Positions 1 through 8,888 of a DNA stretch of 64,000 bases are shown one piece after another. The notes under the pieces are model-generated. The model did not search any database, was not told the origin of the DNA, and saw nothing but the letters and a program-made list of their open reading frames with translations. Source of the stretch: Saprospiraceae bacterium. Its GTDB lineage: Bacteria > Bacteroidota > Bacteroidia > Chitinophagales > Saprospiraceae. The position numbers were made by a program, and so were the translations under genes. How positions within the stretch are numbered: the first letter of the stretch is position 1; every line of letters starts with the position of its first letter. The DNA lies in assembly GCA_020629715.1 (NCBI GenBank), contig JAHDCU010000007.1, positions 186,001 through 250,000 of the forward strand, read 5' to 3'.

Positions 1-508
1 TGAGTCCTGAAATGTCAAAGGATCGCTCAAAAATGAGTTGTCCCTGATCATTTTCTGTAGCCTCAACGGTTTCTCTAATCTGTACATTATCTAGCGCATA
101 TAGCAAGACCGCAGACCCATTTTCTATGGCATGCCCTTTAAATTGAATCTCTGTTTTAGTATCGAATCCATTGTCCAAAAGCTTCCAAGGCGTTGCATTT
201 TCACTGATAAAATAATCTGATCCTTGACTAATAGGTTGGGGACCATGAGACATGTCGTACACGGCTCCACTAAAGTTGACATCACCTCTCCATGCTTTGT
301 AGATAGCCCCTGTCACCGTATGGTAACTAGCCCAAAATTTATCATTGAGCGCAAGGGTGATCATCCTGGGATTCCCATCCAATACAGATCTGAATACCCA
401 CGGACTGAGTGGACGATCTTTAGTCGATGTTGATGAATCATTTTGACAAGAAAAAATAATCAGAAATATAGCAAGGATAGTAATACTCGGTAAAGCGACT
501 TTTCTCAT
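1..508 (-). CDS. Secreted lipoprotein, N-terminal part (cut by window edge)
   Basis: This reading frame is open from an ATG at 508 to the left edge, so only about 169 N-terminal residues are visible and the C-terminus lies outside. The first 21 residues form a lipoprotein signal ending in a plausible lipobox (IIFSC), followed by a Ser/Thr/Asp-rich linker. The next stretch, with motifs such as DRPLSPWVFRSVLDGNPRM and FWASYHTVTGAIYKAWRG, resembles from memory the start of large Bacteroidota cytochrome c / sugar-dehydrogenase-type secreted proteins. No haem-binding CxxCH is in the visible part, so that assignment is tentative. It is transcribed away from the AHSA1-like gene. Confidence 0.6.
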   Translation of the reverse strand, partial: MRKVALPSITILAIFLIIFSCQNDSSTSTKDRPLSPWVFRSVLDGNPRMITLALNDKFWASYHTVTGAIYKAWRGDVNFSGAVYDMSHGPQPISQGSDYFISENATPWKLLDNGFDTKTEIQFKGHAIENGSAVLLYALDNVQIRETVEATENDQGQLIFERSFDISGL

Positions 509-630
509 AGTTAGTTTAGATTGCAAGACTTCTAAATTAGTAAGATATTTAGAATAGTAGATGCTGAAATGGTTTGTGTTCTGAATAACTTATTAATTTG
601 ACGTCATTAAATCATTTTTAAAATCAATCG

Positions 631-1074
631 GTGAAAAGCACAGAATCTCCAATAATCATAGAATGTATGATCTCCACGACTCTTGAGGATGCATGGATGG
701 CACTCACGGATCTAGCAACCATGAAAAAATGGTATTTTGATAATATTCCAGATTTCAAGGCTGAGATAGGTTTTGAAACTGCATTTTTGATTACGAATGA
801 AGGAAGAAATTTTACTCATCAATGGAAAGTAACTGAAGTTGAGCTACTTCATAAAATTACCTATGAATGGACTTTTGAAGAGTATCCTGGGAAGAGCATC
901 TCTAGGTTTATCATTGAAAAACAGCCTGATGGAATCAAAGTGCGATTGGAAGATCATGTGTTAGAAGATTATCCTACTGGTATACCTGAGTTTAAACGAG
1001 AGAGTGCCGTAGGCGGCTGGAACTATTTTTTGAATGATCGTTTGAAGCCTTTTTTGGAAGGAACATTAGTATAG
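631..1074 (+). CDS. SRPBCC / AHSA1-like domain protein
   Basis: This is a 147-residue single-domain protein of the START/SRPBCC superfamily, closest to the activator-of-Hsp90-ATPase (AHSA1) group. Visible family features are the N-terminal strand and helix (IIIECMISTTLEDAWMALTD), the MKKWYFD segment, the paired strands around ITYEWTFEEYPGKS, and a C-terminal amphipathic helix (VGGWNYFLNDRLKPFLEG) that closes the hydrophobic pocket. The start is GTG, directly after an AT-rich spacer. Such proteins bind small hydrophobic ligands or act as stress-related accessory factors, and no ligand can be inferred here. Its 3' end overlaps the convergent gene by 9 bases. Confidence 0.75.
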   Translation: MKSTESPIIIECMISTTLEDAWMALTDLATMKKWYFDNIPDFKAEIGFETAFLITNEGRNFTHQWKVTEVELLHKITYEWTFEEYPGKSISRFIIEKQPDGIKVRLEDHVLEDYPTGIPEFKRESAVGGWNYFLNDRLKPFLEGTLV

Positions 1075-2418
1075 CTTACGGTAGTACAACTTATTCTTAG
1101 GAGAAGCCAAGTTTGATCTCGCAGAATAATATAAAGTATTGTTATAAATCTTGAGATGCTCAATGATTTTACCTTCTCGTTTTATCTCTTTAATCTTGTC
1201 CAATTCAATGCCGCTTGGGTAAAAATTGACTTTCATAATTTCAAAATCATCGCTGATTAGGTAACACTGGTTGAATTTATAATCTCGTAATAGTTTTATC
1301 TTTTCAAGTTTCCAAAAGGGGTGTTCAAGAGGTTGTACATTGACTTGTTCCCCTTCAGCTATGTTTACGATACTAAGTTCTTTATTCGGTATATCTAAAA
1401 CATAAAGCATATCGTTTTGCACTATACTTAGCACATTGATGGAGCCCGCAATCACATTACTGAAGTATGATATTTTCTTTTGTAGTCCATTGCTTACCAT
1501 AAGATCACTTAGTACCCCACTCCAATTACCATCCGCAACTTTATTCTCTTGGAAGAATCCATAATCAATGGCATTTTCATCTCCTCCACCAGTAGTCATA
1601 TAGTACAATCTCATGATCTCACGAAATTCAACATAAACCTCCTCAAGGTCAGCTTGATCAATAACTGTTTTTAGATTCACAGCTTTACCATCTTGGATTT
1701 TATCCAATGCATAGCGCTTTCCAAAACTATCTTCCCGAAACAGTATCAGATAGTTGTACCCTTTATACAGACATGGATGTATCTGCTCATTGTAGAGTTT
1801 TCGTGGATAATTTCGGCTTAGTTTGAGCTCTGCCACATCGAACAACTCCGCTCCATATTCATCCCCTATCAAATGTATACCGCCAAGACAGCTCTGATGC
1901 ATTTTTCTATATTCTGTATCTAGTTCTTTTTCCGTCAACAGAGTACCATCTGGAGTATATAGGTAGAGTTTTCTTTTCAAACCCTCTAATCCAAGGATAA
2001 GGAAATGATTTTGATAAATCATGAAATCAAGGATGATCCAGTCTTCACGGTTAAATAAGCTTTCTTGCCCTATGATCACTGGTGATTCCAGCTCAAAAAG
2101 TTCGGGTTGGAGTTGGATGATAATTGAGTCAGGAATTTCAGAAATAAGGGTATCCAGTTTTTCATATCCAAAGTAATCCGCTTGAATTACTAATTTTTCT
2201 TCATTTACACGAAAGTATTTGAATGTTCCTGCTTGATCCGTGATAATTGTATCTTGATTGATGGCTATGAAGGCAAAGCTAAGAGGATCACTGTTTTCAC
2301 TGATGATTTTACCCGGAATATAGCTTTGGGCAACTGTGGAGTGATTGAATAGAAATATTAGAAAAATAGAGAGTAGGTGAAACCTCAGTAATGTAATAAA
2401 CCGTATACATGATAACAT
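1066..2418 (-). CDS. Secreted protein with carboxypeptidase-regulatory-like domain and propeller-like region
   Basis: This is a 450-residue exported protein of unknown function. Residues 1-30 are a signal peptide ending in a typical Bacteroidota Ala-Gln cleavage site (STVAQS). Residues 32-108 look like a carboxypeptidase D regulatory-like beta-sandwich (GKIISENSDPLSFAFIAINQ, then DQAGTFKYF and a DYFGYEKLD turn). The remaining 340 residues contain repeated short strands, consistent with a six-bladed beta-propeller like those of other Bacteroidota surface proteins, but I see no catalytic motif. A single -7-like element with one mismatch lies just upstream. It stands alone between two other secreted-protein genes. 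Confidence 0.55.
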   Translation of the reverse strand: MLSCIRFITLLRFHLLSIFLIFLFNHSTVAQSYIPGKIISENSDPLSFAFIAINQDTIITDQAGTFKYFRVNEEKLVIQADYFGYEKLDTLISEIPDSIIIQLQPELFELESPVIIGQESLFNREDWIILDFMIYQNHFLILGLEGLKRKLYLYTPDGTLLTEKELDTEYRKMHQSCLGGIHLIGDEYGAELFDVAELKLSRNYPRKLYNEQIHPCLYKGYNYLILFREDSFGKRYALDKIQDGKAVNLKTVIDQADLEEVYVEFREIMRLYYMTTGGGDENAIDYGFFQENKVADGNWSGVLSDLMVSNGLQKKISYFSNVIAGSINVLSIVQNDMLYVLDIPNKELSIVNIAEGEQVNVQPLEHPFWKLEKIKLLRDYKFNQCYLISDDFEIMKVNFYPSGIELDKIKEIKREGKIIEHLKIYNNTLYYSARSNLASPKNKLYYRKLY

Positions 2419-2502
2419 CTAATCATGTATACCAATTTAGACAGCATTTTGTTGCTTAAGTTATGTAACTACCCATAAAATTGTCCTCTTAAAACCCCTT
2501 TA

Positions 2503-5220
2503 TTAGAGCTTAAGAAACTTCTGAGTATGGTTTTTCTCACCGATATTAACAGACAAGAAATAAGCAGCAGCTGGTAAATTATTTACATCTATAATAAAAT
2601 TACTTTCGAAGTCACCATTTGCTATCCTACGCTCTTTATATAATATCTTTCCTGAGATATCAATTATTTCAAAATTTACGATTTCAGATGACCTTAAATC
2701 TTGTGATCGTACTCCGATGTTTAAAAATTGATCAACAGGGTTAGGTTTAAGATCTACTTCAAAATCAGGTACAAAAAATATCTTTACGAAATCTGAATAC
2801 ATAAAATTCCCGTCATCATTGATTAATCTTATTCTATAAAAATTATCACCTTGATAGGGTTGCTCATCTATAAATGAGTATGTCGACTGGTTATCAAAAG
2901 CTAGGGTGCCTAAATCTGAAAATAAGTAGTAATCAGTACGTTCTACTACCATATTTTGCAGTCCCTCTACTTGGTCGACTTCCCAAGTAAGACGTATCTG
3001 ATCTTCTACTACTTCAGCTATCAGATTTACTATTTCGGCTATGTCGCCGTCGCAATAAGGAATTACATCTTTAGTATCAGTGGTAAATAGACCTGCATCA
3101 TCAGTCACTTTTAGGTTTACCTTATAGTAGTAATTCTCAATTCCGCATCCCAATGGATCTAAAATTGCAAAGCTTTCGGGTCTTGTATCTACAACTCCAA
3201 GGTGAAAGTGATTATCGTGATACAGATCTACTCTCCATTCATAATTCAATTGATCTTGACGGTGCTCTAGATCAGAAACCTCAGCCTTGAGTTCAATGAT
3301 GTTATAAGCGTTGGTAGCATAAGTTTGACCTGGAGATATACTGGTTATTTGAGCTTCAGGAGGAGTATTATTGATAGAGACCACGTAGTCATCAGACCTC
3401 TCGTTTCCAAGCTGATCATTGATGCGCAGAGTTGTATTAAATTGCCGAACCTCGTCAGAAAAAAATTGGTGTTCTACTACGGCTTGGTCAGATGACTGAC
3501 CATCACCAAAATCCCATAGATAAGAGAGTCCAGTTTCACTGTAGTCGATGGATTCACTCGCATCAAAGCTTACATTTAATGGACTAGGACCAAAACGCTG
3601 TGAGGTTTCCGCTACAATTTTAGGTGGTAAAATACCTCCAAACATGACTCTTCGCAATTGTCCAGTATTGATATGCATATAGTAGAGCATACCATCATTT
3701 GGGTTAAATTTCAAATCAGTGATTCCTTTCGGAGTACTCAGAAACGTATTGATACTTTTTGCACTATAATCGTCATTCAATTCAAGTGAAAAAATATAAC
3801 CATGAAAATCTCCTATAAACAAGTGGTTGTCAAACTCCTCTGGAAAGTTATCAAACTGATTAAATCCACCTGGCATAAGAGAGCCACCAGCCACTACTTG
3901 TCCTTCAACGACTGAGCTGGTATCCGTGATTGATCTACCTCGTGCGATGCCATTTTCATCAAAAACTTTATATCGAGTCTTCGGAGGCATATTCCATAGA
4001 TCATTGCTATATGAAATTACAGGAGGAATGTGAACATTAAGGTCTTCATCGGGCACCGTATAAGGGCTACCACAGTTGACCAAGACATTAGTATAGTCTT
4101 TATCCACTCTTTCACTGGTTACAAGATCTCTAAGCCCGAATTGCTTATCTGGGCATATGGTCTCAAGTTCATCTGATTGATATGGATCTGTGGGGTTAAA
4201 ATCCATAAATGCATAATTCAATCCGTATCCCTCAAATATCGGCCAACCAAACCATTGTCCAGGTTCTGAAACAAGATTGAGTTCCTCCCACGAGCTAGCT
4301 CCTACATCTCCAACCAAAAACTTACCAGGATTTCCATCTGACATATCATGGCTTCCTGTTTCAGGTATTTTTATACATTTATATGGATTTCTGAATCCCA
4401 AGGACCATACTCGGCTTGCCTCTGAAGATGGATTATTAGCATCGTAAAATGGATTACTTGGTATACCATTACCATTTTCTGGATCAATACGTAGCAATTT
4501 TCCGTTAACACTAGGAGCAAGCATTGCTCGATAAGCGCCTATTTTATTTTTTGGCTTAAGTATACCATCTTCTAGTGCTTGGTCTTGGTAGGTATCATCT
4601 GCCTCTCCTATATCTGGCTGTGAAAAAGATCCACTATCACCGCATGATACGATGAGGCTACCGTCAGTACCAAAGTTAATTGTACCTACACCATGTGAGG
4701 TCATAAGGATGGGAAGTCCATCGTCTACCGTTTTTCCAAAAATCACTTTTCTAGAATCATAGTCAACAGTCAGGTCTTCACTATTGAGATCTAAGGTGTA
4801 TCTCGTGATTCTACCTATAGATGCTTGGCTTTCTATTGTGGTTTGAGGGTCATAATTTGGGGTGCCAAAATTCAATAGATGATGTCTATCTACAACATAA
4901 TACATATAGATAAAACCATTACTTTCAAAATATGGATCTAAAATTATACTTATCAAACCATGATCTCCATAGCTTGCGATTTCCTCTGAGATATCAATCA
5001 ATGGACTATCCAATAGTGTTCCGTCTGTCTTGATCAGTTTTGCAATGCCATCCTTTTCCCAAATTATGGTTCTATTCTCATGATCAAATACAAAACCTAC
5101 CGGCTTCGTGAATTCATAAGGAAGTACTTCCTCTTGAAATCCCTCTAAGAGGTTCGTTTGTCCACTGATCTGTATGGAGCTTATAAAACAAAATATGCAT
5201 AGACAGAATAACGATTTCAT
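2503..5220 (-). CDS. PQQ-dependent sugar dehydrogenase-like protein with PKD domain and T9SS sorting tail
   Basis: This is a 905-residue secreted protein. A signal peptide (about 1-21, ending ISGQ) precedes a glucose/sorbosone dehydrogenase six-bladed propeller (about 27-530). Signatures there are GLISIILDPYFESNGFIYMYY, the GVGTINFGTDGSLIVSCGDSG loop and SLGFRNPYKC. A PKD domain follows, with its YLWDFGDG motif near residue 568, then a fibronectin-like stretch. The last 85 or so residues form a type A T9SS sorting domain (KPNPVDQFLNI, IIDISGKILYK, AAAYFLSVNIGEK). The family uses soluble PQQ to oxidise sugars; here it is probably placed on the cell surface by T9SS. Whether it binds PQQ cannot be decided by eye. 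Confidence 0.85.
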   Translation of the reverse strand: MKSLFCLCIFCFISSIQISGQTNLLEGFQEEVLPYEFTKPVGFVFDHENRTIIWEKDGIAKLIKTDGTLLDSPLIDISEEIASYGDHGLISIILDPYFESNGFIYMYYVVDRHHLLNFGTPNYDPQTTIESQASIGRITRYTLDLNSEDLTVDYDSRKVIFGKTVDDGLPILMTSHGVGTINFGTDGSLIVSCGDSGSFSQPDIGEADDTYQDQALEDGILKPKNKIGAYRAMLAPSVNGKLLRIDPENGNGIPSNPFYDANNPSSEASRVWSLGFRNPYKCIKIPETGSHDMSDGNPGKFLVGDVGASSWEELNLVSEPGQWFGWPIFEGYGLNYAFMDFNPTDPYQSDELETICPDKQFGLRDLVTSERVDKDYTNVLVNCGSPYTVPDEDLNVHIPPVISYSNDLWNMPPKTRYKVFDENGIARGRSITDTSSVVEGQVVAGGSLMPGGFNQFDNFPEEFDNHLFIGDFHGYIFSLELNDDYSAKSINTFLSTPKGITDLKFNPNDGMLYYMHINTGQLRRVMFGGILPPKIVAETSQRFGPSPLNVSFDASESIDYSETGLSYLWDFGDGQSSDQAVVEHQFFSDEVRQFNTTLRINDQLGNERSDDYVVSINNTPPEAQITSISPGQTYATNAYNIIELKAEVSDLEHRQDQLNYEWRVDLYHDNHFHLGVVDTRPESFAILDPLGCGIENYYYKVNLKVTDDAGLFTTDTKDVIPYCDGDIAEIVNLIAEVVEDQIRLTWEVDQVEGLQNMVVERTDYYLFSDLGTLAFDNQSTYSFIDEQPYQGDNFYRIRLINDDGNFMYSDFVKIFFVPDFEVDLKPNPVDQFLNIGVRSQDLRSSEIVNFEIIDISGKILYKERRIANGDFESNFIIDVNNLPAAAYFLSVNIGEKNHTQKFLKL

Positions 5221-5224
5221 GCAT

Positions 5225-5232
5225 CAAAAATA
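5225..5232 (-). promoter_or_regulatory. Bacteroidota -7 box touching the start codon
   Basis: Read on the minus strand this is TATTTTTG, a full match to the Bacteroidota -7 consensus TAnnTTTG. It lies 4 bases before the ATG at 5220. If used, transcription would begin at or within a base or two of the start codon, giving an almost leaderless mRNA for the sugar-dehydrogenase gene. No clear -33 element is seen, so chance occurrence remains possible. Confidence 0.4.
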
Positions 5233-5283
5233 TGGATAATCAACGTAACTGCCTGTGGTATATCACCTATTAATGTGACTTTC

Positions 5284-6471
5284 TTAATTCAGCACTACCC
5301 TTTTTGTGCTCACCCTAAATTCATCTTCTGTTACTTGGGTATAATTAATATAACAGTATTCTGAGTCAACTACCATTCTTGGGAAGCCAGATTTTCTACG
5401 TTCGTCCATTTTCCAAAGTTTGGATTTATCGAGATTATGAGTTGAAATATCATAAGATCCATGCATGACGTAGTTTTGTTCCTGCTCATACTCCATCCAA
5501 ATGATCACTAGCGTTTGATCACCAGAAAATTTGATATCAAAACGACCTAAACTCAATGAGTCGTTGAGTATAATACTGGTATCCATTCTCATACGCTTAC
5601 GATCATAGATATTTAGACCTACTTGAAAATCTTGTTCGTTTTGCATATAACTCAAGGTGGCAAGATAGTTTTCGCTACTAGCTATAGCAGGACCATTGAC
5701 CGGACAACTGCTTGTTTTCCAATGGATCGTATCGAGCTGAATGGGTTTAGACCAAGTGGAGTCTCTTCCAATCTTAATTACATTATCACGATATTCCTCC
5801 ATGGACCGATCTCGATAAACCACGTACTTAGTATCATCAAATATGGTGAAATCTGTCTGACAACAATCGCAGATTCGATAGTCTAGTTCTTCTTCGTGAG
5901 TGATGGATCCATCACTATCAAATCTCGCATAACGAAGCATCATAGCTCCAAAATCCACTTTTGTATTTCGACCATCGAGCCATACGGCAGCCATTTCGTT
6001 TCCTTCAGGATGAAGACTCAAAAACCCGTGCTCTGCATCGATGCCATCCTGATTTAGAATAAATGTATGATTCCAAGACTGTAGATCACCTTTTGATATG
6101 GCAACATGAATATCATAGTCATAAGTGCCTTTAGCACTTTTTTGCAACCAACTTACCACATAGGTATCCTGATTTTCAAACTTTGCAAATGAAGGAAAAT
6201 CTGCCCAATTGACAAACCAGTCATTTCCGGATGCAACAAGGTATTTTTCTTTGAAAGCATCAGATTTAAGTCTAGAAACATAGAGCCCATCGCTACTGTC
6301 TGGCAACATCTCGATCCAGCTTAAGTAGAGCTCCCCCTCTTCATCTTGAAATAGGTTTGAGGCCTCACTATCCGCTCCAGCAGGATTTTCGATATCCATT
6401 ATGCGTCCATTCTCTTCTACACTACACCGTATAAAAGCTAACACGACTATGACGATAAGTACTACTCTCAT
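5284..6471 (-). CDS. Secreted sialidase-like beta-propeller protein with Cys cluster
   Basis: This is a 395-residue exported protein with an N-terminal hydrophobic segment (1-15). Cys16 follows it, but Arg at -1 makes a poor lipobox. The rest reads as a BNR/sialidase-superfamily propeller of the kind annotated as exo-alpha-sialidase in Bacteroidota: SWIEMLPDSSDGLYVSRL, VVSWLQKSAKGTYDYDIHVA and AAVWLDGRNT. An unusual cysteine cluster is present: C201, C203, C204 in CDCCQTDF and C256 in SSCPVNGPA. I see none of the full catalytic set of a true sialidase, so the enzyme name should not be taken literally. It is a single gene divergent from hemJ. Confidence 0.6.
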   Translation of the reverse strand: MRVVLIVIVVLAFIRCSVEENGRIMDIENPAGADSEASNLFQDEEGELYLSWIEMLPDSSDGLYVSRLKSDAFKEKYLVASGNDWFVNWADFPSFAKFENQDTYVVSWLQKSAKGTYDYDIHVAISKGDLQSWNHTFILNQDGIDAEHGFLSLHPEGNEMAAVWLDGRNTKVDFGAMMLRYARFDSDGSITHEEELDYRICDCCQTDFTIFDDTKYVVYRDRSMEEYRDNVIKIGRDSTWSKPIQLDTIHWKTSSCPVNGPAIASSENYLATLSYMQNEQDFQVGLNIYDRKRMRMDTSIILNDSLSLGRFDIKFSGDQTLVIIWMEYEQEQNYVMHGSYDISTHNLDKSKLWKMDERRKSGFPRMVVDSEYCYINYTQVTEDEFRVSTKRVVLN

Positions 6472-6475
6472 TTTC

Positions 6476-6483
6476 TATCTTTG
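6476..6483 (+). promoter_or_regulatory. Bacteroidota -7 box for hemJ
   Basis: TATCTTTG matches TAnnTTTG exactly and ends 18 bases before the hemJ ATG, which would give a leader of roughly 15 bases. The upstream -33 region lies within the start of the divergent gene and has no clear TTG. Position and match make this the most believable small promoter in the left part. Confidence 0.5.
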
Positions 6484-6501
6484 CAATAAGATAAAGATAC
6501 T

Positions 6502-7053
6502 ATGATCTACTCACTATTTAAGTCATTGCATGTCATTGGATTCGTAGCTTGGTTTGCAGGTCTATTTTACTTGGTCAGGATGTTTGTCTATCACAAAGAA
6601 AGTCAACTCAAAGAAGAACCCGATCGATCGATATTAGTGAAACAATATGGATTGATGGAGTCTCGAGTATATGCTATCATATGCAACCCTGCGATGATGA
6701 TTACTTGGACTTTTGGTCTAGCCATGATCATACATAATGGCTATGATTGGTTTTCTGTCCAATACTGGTTACATGTAAAAATTGTACTGCTTATAGGACT
6801 CACTTGGTACCATCTATGGTGCAAAAAAATGATCAAAAAAATGGCTACTCGAACTGTAAATATCTCTGATTTTCAATTTCGATTACTCAATGAGGTGCCT
6901 ACACTTTTCTTGTTGAGTATAGTACTCATTGCGATTTATAAGAATCTCGCTAACTTTGGTTATATATTCATGGCATTGATCGCCTTTGCTGTGAGTTTAT
7001 TTTTTGCCGCAAAGGCTTACAAAAACTATAGAACGAAAAACCCAACGAAATGA
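6502..7053 (+). CDS. hemJ: Protoporphyrinogen IX oxidase HemJ family membrane protein
   Basis: This 183-residue integral membrane protein has about four to five hydrophobic helices. The family hallmarks are the first helix, SLHVIGFVAWFAGLFYLVR with its conserved His, then LHVKIVLLIGLTWYHLWCKK and the RLLNEVPTLFLLSIVLIAIYKN helix. HemJ oxidises protoporphyrinogen IX to protoporphyrin IX late in haem synthesis, in organisms lacking HemG or HemY. The length is normal for the family. The stop overlaps the start of the next gene (ATGA), so the two are probably co-transcribed, although that partner is not a known haem gene. Confidence 0.85.
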   Translation: MIYSLFKSLHVIGFVAWFAGLFYLVRMFVYHKESQLKEEPDRSILVKQYGLMESRVYAIICNPAMMITWTFGLAMIIHNGYDWFSVQYWLHVKIVLLIGLTWYHLWCKKMIKKMATRTVNISDFQFRLLNEVPTLFLLSIVLIAIYKNLANFGYIFMALIAFAVSLFFAAKAYKNYRTKNPTK

Positions 7054-8063
7054 AAAAAGTACTTATCTGGCTAGGTGCAATTCTAGCATCTATAATCGTA
7101 ATTTTCCTACTTGTCGCTGCAATCGCACCCAAGAGTTTACAGGTTCAAGAAGAGCTTGAGATGGAAGCTCCTGCTAATATGATTTATAATGTGGTAAGTG
7201 ATCTAGATACTTGGCCCTCTTGGTCTCCATGGCACCAAAGAGATACGGCAATGGTGATCAAATACGGAGACGTCAGAAAAGGACTTGGAGCATATTCAGA
7301 GTGGACCAGTGAAACTGAAGGCAACGGAAACCAGAAGTTTGTAGAAGTTGTAAAAGGAGAATCTATAAAAACAGAGATGCATTTTGAGGGATTTGACGGT
7401 GCCAACTATGCCAATTGGGCATTTAATAATGAAGGTGATAAAACCACCGTTAGCTGGAATATGGACGGTGCTGAAATGCCATTTTTGTATAGACCAATGG
7501 TTTTTTTAATGAAAGGAATGGTTAGTGATAGTTATAAACAAGGACTGGCCAACATAAAAACAATTGTAGAAAAACGAGCTAACGAAAAAATCTATGATGG
7601 CTATAAAATCAATGAAGTGATGCTAGAAGAGAGGCATTTTGTGCTCAACAGACAAGAGATCCCAATGGCCAATATAACTCAGTTTTATCAGCAGAACTTA
7701 GGGTCTTTATTTGGCAAAGTGCAAAAGGCGGGAATCGAAATGGATGGTATGCCCTGTGGTTTATTTTTTAAATGGGATGAAAAAAATAATACTACCGATA
7801 TGGCCGCCTCTATACCTGTAGCTGAAGCTGTAAATATAAAAGGTGCTTCAAGCCTAAGTATTCCTGCCAAAAAAGCGCTACAAGTGGATTATTACGGTGA
7901 TTATTCTGGAACAGCGGCTGCACATAGCGCTATCGATAAATATATGAGTGACTATGGTCTACTCAATGATGTGCCTATGATCGAAGAATACTTAAGCGAC
8001 CCAATGGAAGAAAAAGACCCTCAAAAGTGGCTGACAAGGTTGACATATTACTTGGCGGAGTAG
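7050..8063 (+). CDS. SRPBCC domain fused to GyrI-like effector-binding domain
   Basis: This is a 337-residue protein with an N-terminal transmembrane anchor (residues 4-25). A polyketide-cyclase/SRPBCC domain follows (about 30-175; EAPANMIYNVVSDLDTWPSWSPWHQ is the typical start). The C-terminal GyrI/AraC-type effector-binding domain (about 185-335) contains PCGLFFKWD and the paired strand ALQVDYYGDY. The two-domain fusion is common in Bacteroidota and is thought to bind small molecules, with the ligand unknown. It overlaps hemJ by 4 bases, which suggests translational coupling. A catalytic role is not supported by visible residues. Confidence 0.75.
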   Translation: MKKVLIWLGAILASIIVIFLLVAAIAPKSLQVQEELEMEAPANMIYNVVSDLDTWPSWSPWHQRDTAMVIKYGDVRKGLGAYSEWTSETEGNGNQKFVEVVKGESIKTEMHFEGFDGANYANWAFNNEGDKTTVSWNMDGAEMPFLYRPMVFLMKGMVSDSYKQGLANIKTIVEKRANEKIYDGYKINEVMLEERHFVLNRQEIPMANITQFYQQNLGSLFGKVQKAGIEMDGMPCGLFFKWDEKNNTTDMAASIPVAEAVNIKGASSLSIPAKKALQVDYYGDYSGTAAAHSAIDKYMSDYGLLNDVPMIEEYLSDPMEEKDPQKWLTRLTYYLAE

Positions 8064-8079
8064 AATTAATCAACCCTTC

Positions 8080-8553
8080 ATGTGGATAAAACATATTTTA
8101 TTAGCATTAGTATTGGTCTGCTTTATTCAAGCTTGTAAAAGTAAATCTATAACTGCTGGTTATCAAGACTGCTATCCTAAATATCACTATAAAAGAACTA
8201 TAGTTAATGCCTCTATTCCTGGTACAGATTCAATTTTGGAGTATGGATTTGCTCAGCACATGAGAGAAAGAGAACTTCAATTGCTAGAAGTGGGAAAGCA
8301 AATCAGAAATAAGTGTATAAAGGAGCTTGCCTCCAGAGCAATTTTAAATTTGATTGTAGCAATTGACGGTCAAATTGATAGCGTTGATTTAGATATTCAA
8401 AATTTGAGTTTAGCTGAGAGCCGATGCATAAGGGAAGAGTTCAAGTTGCGTTCATATGTGTATCACTTTGGACCTATTATCTTCATTCCAGAAGAAAAAC
8501 GTGGTGATCCTCATCGCTATCGTTATTCTATCTCATTACAATTAGATAATTGA
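8080..8553 (+). CDS. Small lipoprotein of unknown function
   Basis: This is a 157-residue protein with a clear lipoprotein signal (LALVLVCFIQAC, Cys19). The mature part has a charged helix (QHMRERELQLLEVGKQIRNKCIKELASRA) followed by strands (LIVAIDGQIDSVDLDIQNLS) that faintly resemble the energy-transducer/AgmX-like C-terminal fold in which a conserved Cys or His precedes the strands. The resemblance is too weak to name. It sits 16 bases after the SRPBCC-GyrI gene and is probably the last gene of the hemJ transcript. Confidence 0.5.
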   Translation: MWIKHILLALVLVCFIQACKSKSITAGYQDCYPKYHYKRTIVNASIPGTDSILEYGFAQHMRERELQLLEVGKQIRNKCIKELASRAILNLIVAIDGQIDSVDLDIQNLSLAESRCIREEFKLRSYVYHFGPIIFIPEEKRGDPHRYRYSISLQLDN

Positions 8554-8588
8554 AACTTCTTAATCGAAATCATTGTATTTTAGTATAA

Positions 8589-8888
8589 ATGGTTTTAGAC
8601 GAACAAATATTAAACTACTTAAAAGCGAATATGCCGCGGTATAAAGAAATCTGGGGTATTACGGATTTAGCACTTTTTGGCTCCTTTGCAACGGGAAGCT
8701 ATGATACTGAAAGTGATATAGATCTTTTAATAGAATTCGAACCTAATACGGTGAATCTTTCAGAAAAAAAGAATCAGCTCAGGAAAGAACTTCAAGAACG
8801 GTTCAATAGATCTGTAGATCTTTGTAGATTCAAATATATCAAACCATACTTCCGTACTCAGATTTTGGAACAAGCTATAGATGTCTAG
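8589..8888 (+). CDS. mntA: MntA-type antitoxin, minimal nucleotidyltransferase
   Basis: This 99-residue protein belongs to the MNT (minimal nucleotidyltransferase) group. It carries the GSX10DXD motif exactly: G31-S32, ten residues, then D43-I-D45, with a third acidic residue at D77 (RSVDLCRF). In the characterised Shewanella pair, MntA neutralises the HEPN toxin HepT by adding AMP units to a tyrosine, not by simple binding. The gene overlaps the downstream hepT by 8 bases, the usual tight arrangement, with the antitoxin first. Catalytic residues are intact, so the protein is predicted to be active. Confidence 0.85.
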   Translation: MVLDEQILNYLKANMPRYKEIWGITDLALFGSFATGSYDTESDIDLLIEFEPNTVNLSEKKNQLRKELQERFNRSVDLCRFKYIKPYFRTQILEQAIDV

